Origin: Clostridia bacterium
Lineage (GTDB): Bacteria > Bacillota > Clostridia > Christensenellales > CALWSW01
NCBI GenBank assembly: GCA_019421925.1
Contig: JAHZEH010000001.1
Span: 515-9,376, forward strand
Length of the DNA: 8,862 nucleotides
Reading direction: 5' to 3'
Made by a program: the position numbers and the translations under genes. A model generated the notes under the pieces. That model made no database searches and was not told the origin of the DNA. It worked only from the letters and a program-made list of their open reading frames with translations. This document shows, in pieces, positions 1 through 6,547 of the stretch; within the stretch, counting starts at the first letter, position 1, and each line of letters begins with the position of its first letter.

Positions 1-253
1 CCGTGCCGTCCGCGCCGATGAGGGTGACGCGGGCGTCCGGCATGCTTGCGGCAAAGGACTTCATCTGAGCGTCGCCCGCGCCTGACGCGCCGCTCTCCTC
101 AACGCTCTGGGCCAGAAGCGCGCACTGGTCCCTGATATTCTCCTGCGCAGTGTTGACGTAAAAACCGTAGTAGAACCAGGCCATGCCCACGCCCGTGACA
201 AGCACAAGGACCAGGCACAGCACAGCCATCACCAGAAAGATGCGTTTTTTCAC
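1..253 (-). CDS. phoR: Sensor histidine kinase, N-terminal part (PhoR-like), cut by window edge
   Basis: Only the first 84 codons are in the window; the frame is open to the left edge. The GTG start at 251-253 is chosen because the one ATG between it and the phoB stop (275-277) soon meets a stop. A purine-rich GGGGAA precedes the GTG, with AGGAGA further upstream. The protein begins MKKRIFLVMAVLC and has one hydrophobic membrane segment at about residues 5-25. An extracytoplasmic stretch follows, ending in RVTLIGADGT, typical of the sensor domain of PhoR-type kinases. The HAMP, dimerisation and ATPase domains would lie outside the window, so kinase activity is inferred from position. The gene begins 22 bases after phoB at the end of the pst-pho operon. 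It most likely phosphorylates the neighbouring PhoB when phosphate is scarce, under control of PstSCAB and PhoU. Confidence 0.8.
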   Translation of the reverse strand, partial: MKKRIFLVMAVLCLVLVLVTGVGMAWFYYGFYVNTAQENIRDQCALLAQSVEESGASGAGDAQMKSFAASMPDARVTLIGADGT

Positions 254-275
254 GGTTCCCCTTCCCCCTTTCTCC

Positions 276-962
276 TCATTCCCCCTCAATTTTATAGCCC
301 ACGGACCGCACCGTCTTAATCAGGTCGGAGCAGCCGTGGGAGTCCAGCTTCTGCCGCAGGGTCTTAACATGCATATCCACCGTACGGCTCTCCCCCTGGA
401 AATCGAATCCCCAGACCCGGCGCATGATCTGCTCACGGGAGAGGACGATGCCCTTGTTCTGCATGAGGTAGTAGAGCAGTTCGAATTCCTTGTAGGTCAA
501 ATTGCAGGGCTCGCCGCAGACCAGGAGCTGCCTCCTGCTGTAGTCCAGCGTGACAGGCCCGGCGCTCAGGCAGGTCTCCTTCTCCTCACTCTGGCAGCGG
601 CGCAGTACAGCCCGCAGGCGGGAGAGCAGTTCCATAACCCCGAAAGGCTTGGTGACATAGTCGTCCGCGCCCGCGTCCAGGCCCTTGACCTTGTCATATT
701 CGCTGGTCTTGGCCGTCAGGAGCACCACGGGAATTTTCTCATAGCTTGGCATGGCCTTGAGCCTGCCCAGAATGGAGAGTCCGTCCCCATCCGGCAGCAT
801 AATATCCAGAAGCACCAGGTTGGGCCTCCTGTGCAGCAGCGCCTCGAAGAAGGGCGCGCCCTTCTCAAAACCCTCGGCCTCATACCCGCCGGAGACCAGC
901 GCATAGAGGATGAGCTCGCGGATGCTCTCATCGTCTTCCACCACGAAAATCGTCGTTGCCAT
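276..962 (-). CDS. phoB: Phosphate regulon response regulator, OmpR/PhoB family (PhoB/PhoP)
   Basis: This 228-residue DNA-binding response regulator has the normal length for the family. The receiver domain spans about residues 4-118: acidic pocket E9-D10-D11, phospho-acceptor D53 in LLDIMLPDGDG, T83 and K105 in TKPF. The winged-helix DNA-binding domain spans about 130-226, with LTYKEFELL at 155-163, a recognition helix near 192-206 and the wing VRSVGYK at 218-224. Phosphorylated protein of this type binds direct repeats at Pho promoters; the TTTACA repeats upstream of pstS in this window are the obvious target. It lies 25 bases downstream of phoU and 22 upstream of the kinase gene, so it is probably made from the pst transcript and autoregulated. 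The ATG at 960-962 is preceded by a weak purine-rich GGGGAAAGGG. Assignment to phosphate control, rather than another OmpR-family role, rests mainly on its neighbours. Confidence 0.92.
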   Translation of the reverse strand: MATTIFVVEDDESIRELILYALVSGGYEAEGFEKGAPFFEALLHRRPNLVLLDIMLPDGDGLSILGRLKAMPSYEKIPVVLLTAKTSEYDKVKGLDAGADDYVTKPFGVMELLSRLRAVLRRCQSEEKETCLSAGPVTLDYSRRQLLVCGEPCNLTYKEFELLYYLMQNKGIVLSREQIMRRVWGFDFQGESRTVDMHVKTLRQKLDSHGCSDLIKTVRSVGYKIEGE

Positions 963-987
963 CTGACCCTTTCCCCTTTACCCGTCT

Positions 988-1644
988 TTAAAGAATCCGT
1001 TCCCGCTTATGCTCGCCCGTCACGGAGAAGATGACCCACTGGGCGATATTGACCGCATGATCGCCGATGCGCTCAAAATACTTGGCCACCAGAAGGAAGT
1101 CCACCGCCTGCTCGCCGTTTGCGGCGTCGAGCTGAATGAGGCGGATCAGTTCAGTCTTTGCGCTGTCAAAGAGGGCGTCGATGACGTCGTCGTCCGCAAT
1201 TACCTCCGAGGCCATATCCTTGTCCCGGGCCACAAAGGCGTCCACGCTCTTTTTGACCATCCCCGTGGCCGCTTTGGCCATCCGGTTCAGGTGGTCTATA
1301 TCCATGGTATATTGTTCGCCCGCCAAACGCAATGTAATTTCGGAAATATCCTCGGCGTGGTCGCCGATCCTCTCCATATCCGTGATGAGTTTGAGGGCGG
1401 TGGAGATGAGGCGCAGGTCGGCGGCCACGGGCTGCTGCTGCAGGAGCAGGCGCAGGCAGTGCCGCTCGATCTGGCGCTCCATCTCGTCGATCTCCCGGTC
1501 GCTCTCAATGGCGACGCGGGCGAGCTCGACGTCCTGGTTTACAAGGGCGGTCACGGCGTTGCCGATTGCGGACTCGATCATGCCGCCCATTTCGATGATC
1601 TCCGTGTTGAGCCTCTCCAGCTCCTGGTCAAACCGGGTTCTCAT
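988..1644 (-). CDS. phoU: Phosphate signalling complex protein PhoU
   Basis: This 218-residue all-helical cytoplasmic protein has the standard PhoU length and internal duplication. Each half carries the metal-binding signature: DMERIGDHAEDI at residues 89-100 and YFERIGDHAVNI at 189-200. In this family PhoU couples the Pst transporter to the PhoR kinase and represses Pho signalling when phosphate is plentiful; it also restrains excess Pi uptake. The ATG at 1642-1644 is well supported by AGGAGG (complement of 1653-1658). It sits 26 bases after pstB and 25 before phoB, so it is part of the same transcript. Nothing is truncated and the motifs are intact. Confidence 0.96.
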   Translation of the reverse strand: MRTRFDQELERLNTEIIEMGGMIESAIGNAVTALVNQDVELARVAIESDREIDEMERQIERHCLRLLLQQQPVAADLRLISTALKLITDMERIGDHAEDISEITLRLAGEQYTMDIDHLNRMAKAATGMVKKSVDAFVARDKDMASEVIADDDVIDALFDSAKTELIRLIQLDAANGEQAVDFLLVAKYFERIGDHAVNIAQWVIFSVTGEHKRERIL

Positions 1645-1670
1645 GCTGCTGTCCTCCTGTTTTTCCGGTC

Positions 1671-2420
1671 TCAGCCGAACCGGCCGGTAATATAGTCCTC
1701 CGTACGCTTATCCTTGGGCATGGAGAAGATGTTCTCCGTCTCCCCGTATTCCACCACTTCCCCCAGCAGGAAGAAGGCCGTCTTGTCGGAAACACGGGTG
1801 GCCTGCTGCATGTTGTGGGTCACCATGACGATAGTATACTTGGTTTTGAGCTCCTGCACCAGATCCTCGATCTTCATGGTGGAGATGGGGTCGAGGGCGG
1901 AGGTGGGCTCGTCCATAAGGAGCACCTGGGGCTCCACGGCCAGGGCCCGGGCGATGCACAGGCGCTGCTGCTGGCCGCCCGAGAGGCCCATGGCGCTCTT
2001 TTTGAGACGGTCTTTGAGCTCCTCCCAGATAAAGGCGGCGGAGAGGCTCCGCTCCACGATCTCGTCGAGCTTCTTCTTGTTGCGGATCCCGTGGGTCCGG
2101 GGACCGTAGGCGATGTTGTCATACACGCTCATGGGGAAGGGGTTGGGCTTTTGAAAGACCATCCCCACGTTTTTGCGCAGGAGGTTGACGTCGTAGTTGT
2201 GGTAGATGTCCTCGCCGTCCAGGGCGATCCTGCCGGTGATGCGGCAGCCCTCCACGATGTCGTTCATGCGGTTGAGGGTCTTCAGCAGGGTGGATTTGCC
2301 GCAGCCCGAGGGGCCGATAAAGGCGGTTACGCATTTCTCCTCAATGGCCAGGTTGACCTCCTTGAGGGCGTGAAAGGAGTCATAATACAGGTTGAGGTTT
2401 TCTATATCAAACTTATTCAT
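1671..2420 (-). CDS. pstB: Phosphate ABC transporter ATP-binding protein PstB
   Basis: This 249-residue cytoplasmic ATPase energises phosphate import through PstC and PstA. All ABC motifs are present: Walker [10 protein letters not shown] at 36-44, Q-loop Q90, signature LSGGQ at 146-150, Walker B VLLMDEP at 166-172 and switch H202. Sequences such as LKTLNRMND after Walker A and [16 protein letters not shown] after the Q-loop are hallmarks of PstB rather than other importers. The frame extends 28 codons further upstream, but that extension is tryptophan- and proline-rich and overlaps pstA. The ATG at 2418-2420 has GGGAGGAA just upstream (about 2424-2430) and gives the family N-terminus. Its start overlaps the pstA stop by 8 bases, consistent with translational coupling. 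Confidence 0.97.
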   Translation of the reverse strand: MNKFDIENLNLYYDSFHALKEVNLAIEEKCVTAFIGPSGCGKSTLLKTLNRMNDIVEGCRITGRIALDGEDIYHNYDVNLLRKNVGMVFQKPNPFPMSVYDNIAYGPRTHGIRNKKKLDEIVERSLSAAFIWEELKDRLKKSAMGLSGGQQQRLCIARALAVEPQVLLMDEPTSALDPISTMKIEDLVQELKTKYTIVMVTHNMQQATRVSDKTAFFLLGEVVEYGETENIFSMPKDKRTEDYITGRFG

Positions 2421-3327
2421 GGTTCCTCCCCAGTTGTTTGGCGATAAGACTGGCCACGCCGTTGATGAGCATGACCACCACCACCAGCACCACGGCGGTG
2501 GCATAGGCCTGGTTGGTATACAGTCCCTCCCTGGAGAGGGCGTACATATGGATAGCCAGGGTCCGGCCCGACTCCATCAGATTTTCCGGAATCTTGGCTA
2601 CGCTGCCCGAGGTATACAGCAGGGCGGCCGACTCGCCCACAATCCTGCCGATTGCCAGAATCACGCCCGAAAAGATGCCGGGGATGGCCGAAGGCAGGAC
2701 GATCCGGAACACCGTGCGCAGCTTGCCCGCGCCCAGGCCGAAGCTGGCCTCCCGGTAGAGATCGGGCACGGATTTGAGGGCCTCCTCCGTCGTTCGGATG
2801 ATGAGGGGCAGGATCATGATGGAGATGGTGAGCGTGCCCGCCAGCAGGGAGTAGCCCCAATCGAGCTGCGTGACAAAAAACAGCGTGCCGAACAGGCCGT
2901 ATATGATGGAGGGGATGCCGGCGAGCGTCTCGGTGGTCAGGCGCACGTACTTGACGAAGCGGTTGCCCCGGCCCGCGTATTCCACCATGTAGATGGCGCA
3001 GCCGATGCCCAGCGGCGCGGAGATAAGCAGCGAGAGGCCCACCATATACAGCGTGGTGATGATCGCCGGGAAGACCGAAACGTTCTCGGTGGTGTAGGTA
3101 TAGGCGAACAGGCTGGGGGTGAGATAGGGGATACCCTTGACCAGAATGTGGACGATGATATACACCATGACGAACATGGTGGCGAGGATCGCCAGGCAAA
3201 CCAGCAGGAAGATAATCAGGGAGAGCGGGTCCCTGCGGTAGGCCCGCAGCCGGTCGGCCATTCTCATCCTGAGGGTGTAGAGGCCCTCCTTGCCAGTCTT
3301 TTTCAGAGCGGTCTTTTCCGTGGACAT
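2413..3327 (-). CDS. pstA: Phosphate ABC transporter permease PstA
   Basis: This 304-residue membrane permease pairs with PstC to form the phosphate channel. A cytoplasmic N-terminal stretch of about 34 residues is followed by roughly six membrane segments, the first at about 35-62. The MetI-like permease core contains [12 protein letters not shown] at 136-147 and the ATPase-contacting EAA-type loop at about 191-222 ([14 protein letters not shown] then LPSAIPG), ending in GRIVGES. These features fit PstA; PstC is its separate neighbour. The ATG start (3325-3327) overlaps the pstC stop by one base in a TGATG arrangement, and the end overlaps pstB by 8 bases. The three genes are therefore translated as a coupled block. 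No defects seen. Confidence 0.96.
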   Translation of the reverse strand: MSTEKTALKKTGKEGLYTLRMRMADRLRAYRRDPLSLIIFLLVCLAILATMFVMVYIIVHILVKGIPYLTPSLFAYTYTTENVSVFPAIITTLYMVGLSLLISAPLGIGCAIYMVEYAGRGNRFVKYVRLTTETLAGIPSIIYGLFGTLFFVTQLDWGYSLLAGTLTISIMILPLIIRTTEEALKSVPDLYREASFGLGAGKLRTVFRIVLPSAIPGIFSGVILAIGRIVGESAALLYTSGSVAKIPENLMESGRTLAIHMYALSREGLYTNQAYATAVVLVVVVMLINGVASLIAKQLGRNHE

Positions 3328-4217
3328 CAGGCCTTTCCCCCTTTCCGGTTCTGCAGAGCGGAGAAGCAGGCGTTGATGAGGAGAATGAACACGAAGAGCA
3401 CCACGCCCGTAGCGATGAGGGCCTCCCTGTGCAGGTCGGCGGCATATCCCATCTCAATGACGATGTTGCCTGTCAGCGTCCTCACGCCCTTGAGCAGCCC
3501 TGCGGGCATGCGCGGCTGGTTGCCCGCCACCATGATAACGGCCATGGTCTCGCCAATCGCCCTGCCGATGCCCAAAATGACCCCCGCCAGCACGCCCGAT
3601 TTGGCGGCGGGCAGTACGGTGCCCATGACCGCCCGCTCATGGGTGGCCCCAAGGGCGATCGCCCCCTCGTAGTAGCTCTGGGGCACCGCCCTGAGAGCCG
3701 ATTCGCTCACGTTGATAATGGTGGGCAGGATCATGATGCCCAGCAGGATAGAGGCCGTCAGGATGCTGTTGCCATCCCCGCCGAAGCTGTCGCGCACAAA
3801 GGGCACCAGCACCACGATGCCGAAAAAGCCGTAGACGATGGAGGGGATGCCCGCCAGCAGGGTGATGACCGGCTTGATGAGCCGGTAGATCCTCTTGGGG
3901 CAGAAGCGGGCCAGGAAGACTGCGGCCAGGATGCCGACCGGCACCCCGATGAGCACCGCCCCGGCCGTGACATAGATGCTGCCCATAATCATCGGCAGGA
4001 TACCGAAGGAGCCGGGTTCACTGGTGGGTTTCCAGACGGTTCCGCCGAGGAATTCCCCCACGCCGATCTCAAAGATGGCCGGCAGGCCGTTGGCGAAGAG
4101 AAAGACGCAGATGAGCAGTACAGCCAGGATGGAGACGCACGCCGTGACCAGGAAGAGGCCGTTCATGCTTTTCTCCAGCAAAACGTGGGAACTTTTTGCC
4201 TTTTTTACATTCTTCAT
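3327..4217 (-). CDS. pstC: Phosphate ABC transporter permease PstC
   Basis: This permease partner of PstA has 296 residues from the ATG at 4215-4217. The codon just before it is an in-frame GTG (4218-4220), which could also serve. The ATG is preferred because GGAG (4225-4228) is then 7 bases away. Features, numbered from the ATG: a first membrane segment at about 19-43; a PstC-typical extracytoplasmic block with FLGGTVWKP near 56-64; LLAGIPSIVYGFFG at 120-133; the EAA-type loop YYEGAIALGATHERA at 182-196; and GRAIGETMAV at 218-227. About six membrane segments in total. It is separated from pstS by 99 bases containing a stem-loop, the only sizeable gap in the operon. Confidence 0.96.
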   Translation of the reverse strand: MKNVKKAKSSHVLLEKSMNGLFLVTACVSILAVLLICVFLFANGLPAIFEIGVGEFLGGTVWKPTSEPGSFGILPMIMGSIYVTAGAVLIGVPVGILAAVFLARFCPKRIYRLIKPVITLLAGIPSIVYGFFGIVVLVPFVRDSFGGDGNSILTASILLGIMILPTIINVSESALRAVPQSYYEGAIALGATHERAVMGTVLPAAKSGVLAGVILGIGRAIGETMAVIMVAGNQPRMPAGLLKGVRTLTGNIVIEMGYAADLHREALIATGVVLFVFILLINACFSALQNRKGGKA

Positions 4218-4224
4218 CACGGTA

Positions 4225-4228
4225 CTCC
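4225..4228 (-). promoter_or_regulatory. Ribosome binding site of pstC, decides the start
   Basis: On the minus strand TTGGAGTACC precedes GTG-ATG. The GGAG core is 7 bases from the ATG and only 4 from the GTG, favouring the ATG start by one codon. Confidence 0.6.
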
Positions 4229-4263
4229 AATTCCGTCGGATGGAAGCGGGCCGCCAACACAGC

Positions 4264-4296
4264 GGTATGGGCGGAAAATTCCTTCCCGCCCATACC
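4264..4296 (-). promoter_or_regulatory. Stem-loop between pstS and pstC (transcript processing or stability element)
   Basis: Arms 4264-4274 and 4286-4296 are perfect 11-base complements (GGTATGGGCGG / CCGCCCATACC) enclosing an 11-base loop. The hairpin begins 20 bases after the pstS stop. Neither side has a T run, so it does not look like a full intrinsic terminator. In several bacteria a hairpin after the binding-protein gene of an ABC operon protects the upstream mRNA from 3' decay, so the binding protein is made in excess. That role is inferred here from position and structure. Confidence 0.7.
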
Positions 4297-4316
4297 CTAT
4301 CCTGTTGGATGGTCTC

Positions 4317-5273
4317 TTACTTCACATCTTCCCAGTTCGTCACAGCACCCACGTAGATCTGCTTGATCATGTCGCTGCTCATGTCGCTGAGGGGATTTTC
4401 AGGGTTGACAACCACGGCGATGCCGTCCAGGGCGATGGCGGTGGCGGTAAGGCCGGCCTCGAGCTCGCTGTCCTTGAGTTCACGGGAGGCCATGCCGATA
4501 TCGCACACGCCGTCAATGGCGGAACGCATGCCGGCGGAGGAGTCCGTCATCTGAACCTCAATGGTGGCGCCGGCGTTGAGGGCGCAGTATGCTTCCTTCA
4601 GTTTCTCCATGACAGGGGTGACGGAGGAGGAGCCGGCGACGACGATCTTGCCGGTGGCGCCGTTGCTGGTGAAGGGCGCGGCCGCATCGTCAATCTTGAT
4701 GTAGCTGCCGGAAACCACCTCCTGGCCCTCAGCGCTCAGGATGAAGTTAATGAAATCCTGAGCAACGTCGGAGACCGTTCCGCTGGTGGCGATATTGAAG
4801 GGACGGGCTACTTTATAGGTGCCGTCCTTGACCGTCTCAGTGGAGGGAGCCACGCCGTCCACCATCAGGGCTTTGACCGTCGGGTTGAGGGAGCCCAGGG
4901 AGATGTAACCGATGGCCGCCTTGTTGCCCGCCACCTGGGTCATCATCACGTCGGTAGCGTTGGCGATCAGGGCCTCGACCGTGGTGTTGTCCACCTTGTT
5001 GCCGTCGGCGTCCTTCTCCTCAATGCCACGCAGCTCGATGAAAGCGCCGCGGGTACCGGAACCATCCTCGCGGGAGACCACCACGATGGAGCCGGTCATG
5101 CCCTGGGATGCAGTGTTCTCGGGAACCGCCTCGGGCTGGGCGGAGTCCGTCACAGGCGCCTGAGTGGGGGCCTGGGTGGGTTCATCCGCCGGCTCCGCCG
5201 CAGGGGAGCCGCAGCCGGCAAGCGTGGTGAGGCACAGGCCGCAGGCCATTGCCAAAGCAATCATTTTCTTCAT
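4317..5273 (-). CDS. pstS: Phosphate-binding lipoprotein PstS with circularly permuted order of conserved blocks
   Basis: This 318-residue lipoprotein captures phosphate outside the membrane and delivers it to PstCA. The signal peptide starts MKKMIALAMACG and ends in lipobox LAGC (C21). A Pro/Thr/Glu-rich linker runs to about residue 59. The blocks then come in unusual order. First come those normally in the second half of PstS: SREDGSGTRG (67-76, phosphate loop), AIGYISLG (120-127), KALMVDG (134-140), ARPFNI (156-161) and SAEGQ (180-184). After a linker come those normally at the N-terminus: GSSSVTP (214-220), DIGMASREL (258-266), IALDGIAVVVN (280-290) and a final TNWEDVK, where ordinary PstS would continue into the SREDGSGTR block. 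The frame could extend 52 codons upstream, but the ATG at 5271-5273 is preceded by AAAGGTGG and gives the signal peptide. Pho repeats lie upstream. Identity is firm; permutation is inferred from remembered family order. Confidence 0.93.
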   Translation of the reverse strand: MKKMIALAMACGLCLTTLAGCGSPAAEPADEPTQAPTQAPVTDSAQPEAVPENTASQGMTGSIVVVSREDGSGTRGAFIELRGIEEKDADGNKVDNTTVEALIANATDVMMTQVAGNKAAIGYISLGSLNPTVKALMVDGVAPSTETVKDGTYKVARPFNIATSGTVSDVAQDFINFILSAEGQEVVSGSYIKIDDAAAPFTSNGATGKIVVAGSSSVTPVMEKLKEAYCALNAGATIEVQMTDSSAGMRSAIDGVCDIGMASRELKDSELEAGLTATAIALDGIAVVVNPENPLSDMSSDMIKQIYVGAVTNWEDVK

Positions 5274-5337
5274 GAGTGATGTTCCACCTTTCTTCTTTGT
5301 GAACCATGATTTTGCTCTTTTTTGAGTACAGGCACAT

Positions 5338-5389
5338 TGTAAAACGGCTCTGTAAAATGCCGTGCCCGCACAGGTAAAAACCATGTAAA
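5338..5389 (-). promoter_or_regulatory. Pho box: two pairs of TTTACA half-sites upstream of pstS
   Basis: Reading toward pstS, half-sites are TTTACA (5389-5384), TTTACC (5378-5373), TTTACA (5356-5351) and TTTACA (5343-5338). Centre-to-centre distances are 11, 22 and 13 bases. This matches the Bacillus-type PhoP box, direct TT(A/C/T)ACA repeats about one helical turn apart on the same face. The nearest half-site is 64 bases from the pstS ATG. No convincing -10 box follows; CAAAAT at 5314-5309 is the best weak candidate, which would suit an activator-dependent promoter. The likely ligand is the PhoB protein encoded in this operon. Confidence 0.75.
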
Positions 5390-5410
5390 ATCGCAATTTC
5401 TTCCTATTTG

Positions 5411-5439
5411 TTGACCTGCGTTCCGCCAATTGATAAAAT
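5411..5439 (+). promoter_or_regulatory. Sigma-A type promoter of pfkB
   Basis: TTGACC (5411-5416) and TAAAAT (5434-5439) are separated by 17 bases. Each matches the consensus at five of six positions, and a TG dinucleotide (5431-5432) gives an extended -10. The predicted transcription start lies about 15-20 bases before the AAGGTGG ribosome site (5451-5457). The -35 box is only 21 bases from the Pho box of the divergent pst operon. Confidence 0.75.
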
Positions 5440-5464
5440 ATAAAAAAAAGAAGGTGGTCCCGCC

Positions 5465-6367
5465 ATGATCTATACCGTTACGTTCAACCCCTCCCTGGAC
5501 TATATCGTCCGGCTGGACGAATTTGTTCCGGGCATGACCAACCGCACCCGGTCTGAGACCATGTTCCCCGGCGGTAAGGGCATCAACGTCTCCATCGTGC
5601 TGCACAACCTGGGCATCCCCAGCATCGCCTTGGGCTTTGTTGCGGGCTTCACGGGGGATGAGATTGAACGGGGGGCCCAGTCCCTGGGCGTGAATACCGA
5701 TTTCATCCATCTGGAGCAGGGCGTCTCCCGCATCAACGTCAAGATCAAGGCGGACTATGAGAGCGAGATCAACTGCCGGGGCCCGGAGATCCCTGACTCG
5801 GCCATTTCCGCCCTCTTCGACAAGCTGGACGCCCTGGGAGAGGGGGACATTCTGGTGCTCTCAGGCAGCATCCCTCCCACCGCGCCGGACGACATCTATG
5901 AGCGCATCCTGGAGCGTCTCCAGGGCCGGGGCGTAGCCTTTGTGGTGGACGCCACGAAGGACCTGCTCCTCAAGGTGCTCAAATACCACCCGTTCCTCAT
6001 CAAGCCCAACAACCATGAACTCGCCGAGATGTTCGGCGTAACCCTGAAGGGCAACGACGATATCGCCCTCTACGCCCGTAAGCTCCAGGACATGGGGGCC
6101 CAGAATGTTCTGGTCTCCATGGCGGGGGATGGGGCTATCTTCCTCTCCTCCACCGGTTTCCTCTCCTATTCCCCGGTGCCCAAGGGCAAAGTGAAAAACT
6201 CCGTGGGCGCGGGGGACTCCATGGTTGCCGGGTTCCTGGCAGGTTATGCGCCCAATCTGGATCTGCTGGAGGGCTTCAAAATGGGGGTGGCCACAGGCAG
6301 CGCCTCCGCCTTCTCCGAGGGCATGGCCACGCAGGAATATGTGCTGAGGCTGCTGGCAACCATCTAG
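5465..6367 (+). CDS. PfkB-family carbohydrate kinase, probable 1-phosphofructokinase
   Basis: This 300-residue cytoplasmic sugar kinase has the typical length of the FruK/LacC subgroup. It opens with MIYTVTFNPSLDY and has the substrate motif GGKGINVS at 36-43. It also has LSGSIPP at 132-138, KPNNHEL at 180-186 and the C-terminal ATP/anion-hole motif VGAGDS at 247-252, with catalytic D251. The subgroup phosphorylates fructose-1-phosphate to fructose-1,6-bisphosphate (FruK) or tagatose-6-phosphate (LacC). The N-terminal and GGKG motifs favour 1-phosphofructokinase, but sequence reading alone cannot separate them, so no symbol is given. The ATG has AAGGTGG 7 bases upstream and its own promoter. 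It appears monocistronic: no fructose PTS permease or DeoR-type regulator adjoins it, unlike common fru operons. It is divergent from pstS and convergent with the next gene. Confidence 0.9.
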   Translation: MIYTVTFNPSLDYIVRLDEFVPGMTNRTRSETMFPGGKGINVSIVLHNLGIPSIALGFVAGFTGDEIERGAQSLGVNTDFIHLEQGVSRINVKIKADYESEINCRGPEIPDSAISALFDKLDALGEGDILVLSGSIPPTAPDDIYERILERLQGRGVAFVVDATKDLLLKVLKYHPFLIKPNNHELAEMFGVTLKGNDDIALYARKLQDMGAQNVLVSMAGDGAIFLSSTGFLSYSPVPKGKVKNSVGAGDSMVAGFLAGYAPNLDLLEGFKMGVATGSASAFSEGMATQEYVLRLLATI

Positions 6368-6393
6368 TTTTTTGGGGATTGAGAAACACCGCC

Positions 6394-6427
6394 GCTGGGG
6401 CGCCCTCCATATGGAGGGCGCCCCAGC
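6394..6427 (+). terminator. Perfect 34-base palindrome downstream of pfkB, probable terminator-like hairpin
   Basis: Every base from 6394 to 6427 pairs with its mirror; the centre is CCATATGG at 6407-6414. It starts 27 bases after the pfkB stop and would form a very stable GC-rich hairpin. No T run follows on either strand, so termination would be non-canonical; the hairpin may instead protect the mRNA 3' end or insulate two convergent genes. Confidence 0.55.
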
Positions 6428-6459
6428 CTGCTTTCAGGCCCCGTGCGGATAAACAAGCA

Positions 6460-6482
6460 AAGGGGGCGGAAACCGCCCCCTT
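6460..6482 (-). terminator. Intrinsic terminator of the GGDEF gene
   Basis: A 10-base-pair stem (6460-6469 with 6473-6482) with a three-base loop lies 65 bases past the stop of the GGDEF gene. Toward the left the stem ends in CCCCCTT and is followed by TGCTTGTTTA, a broken T-rich tract. On the plus strand only TT follows, so it is better oriented for the minus-strand gene. Confidence 0.65.
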
Positions 6483-6547
6483 CATCAAAGCATATCCAGT
6501 TTTATAAATCCACCCTGCGCACAATCCCCATTCCAGTCCCAAAGTCT

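Noticed and set aside
2421..2504. 28-codon upstream extension of pstB
   Set aside because: The residues are a Trp/Pro/Ser-rich shadow of the pstA end; the internal ATG has a good ribosome site and gives the family N-terminus.
3429..5279. 616-codon open frame on the plus strand opposite pstC and pstS
   Set aside because: It is antisense to two firmly identified genes, is rich in Gly, His, Asp and Gln as expected from GC-rich antisense frames, and has no recognisable domain. The same applies to 2392-3672 (+).
5274..5429. 52-codon upstream extension of pstS
   Set aside because: It would run through the Pho repeats and ribosome site and bury the lipoprotein signal peptide inside the protein.
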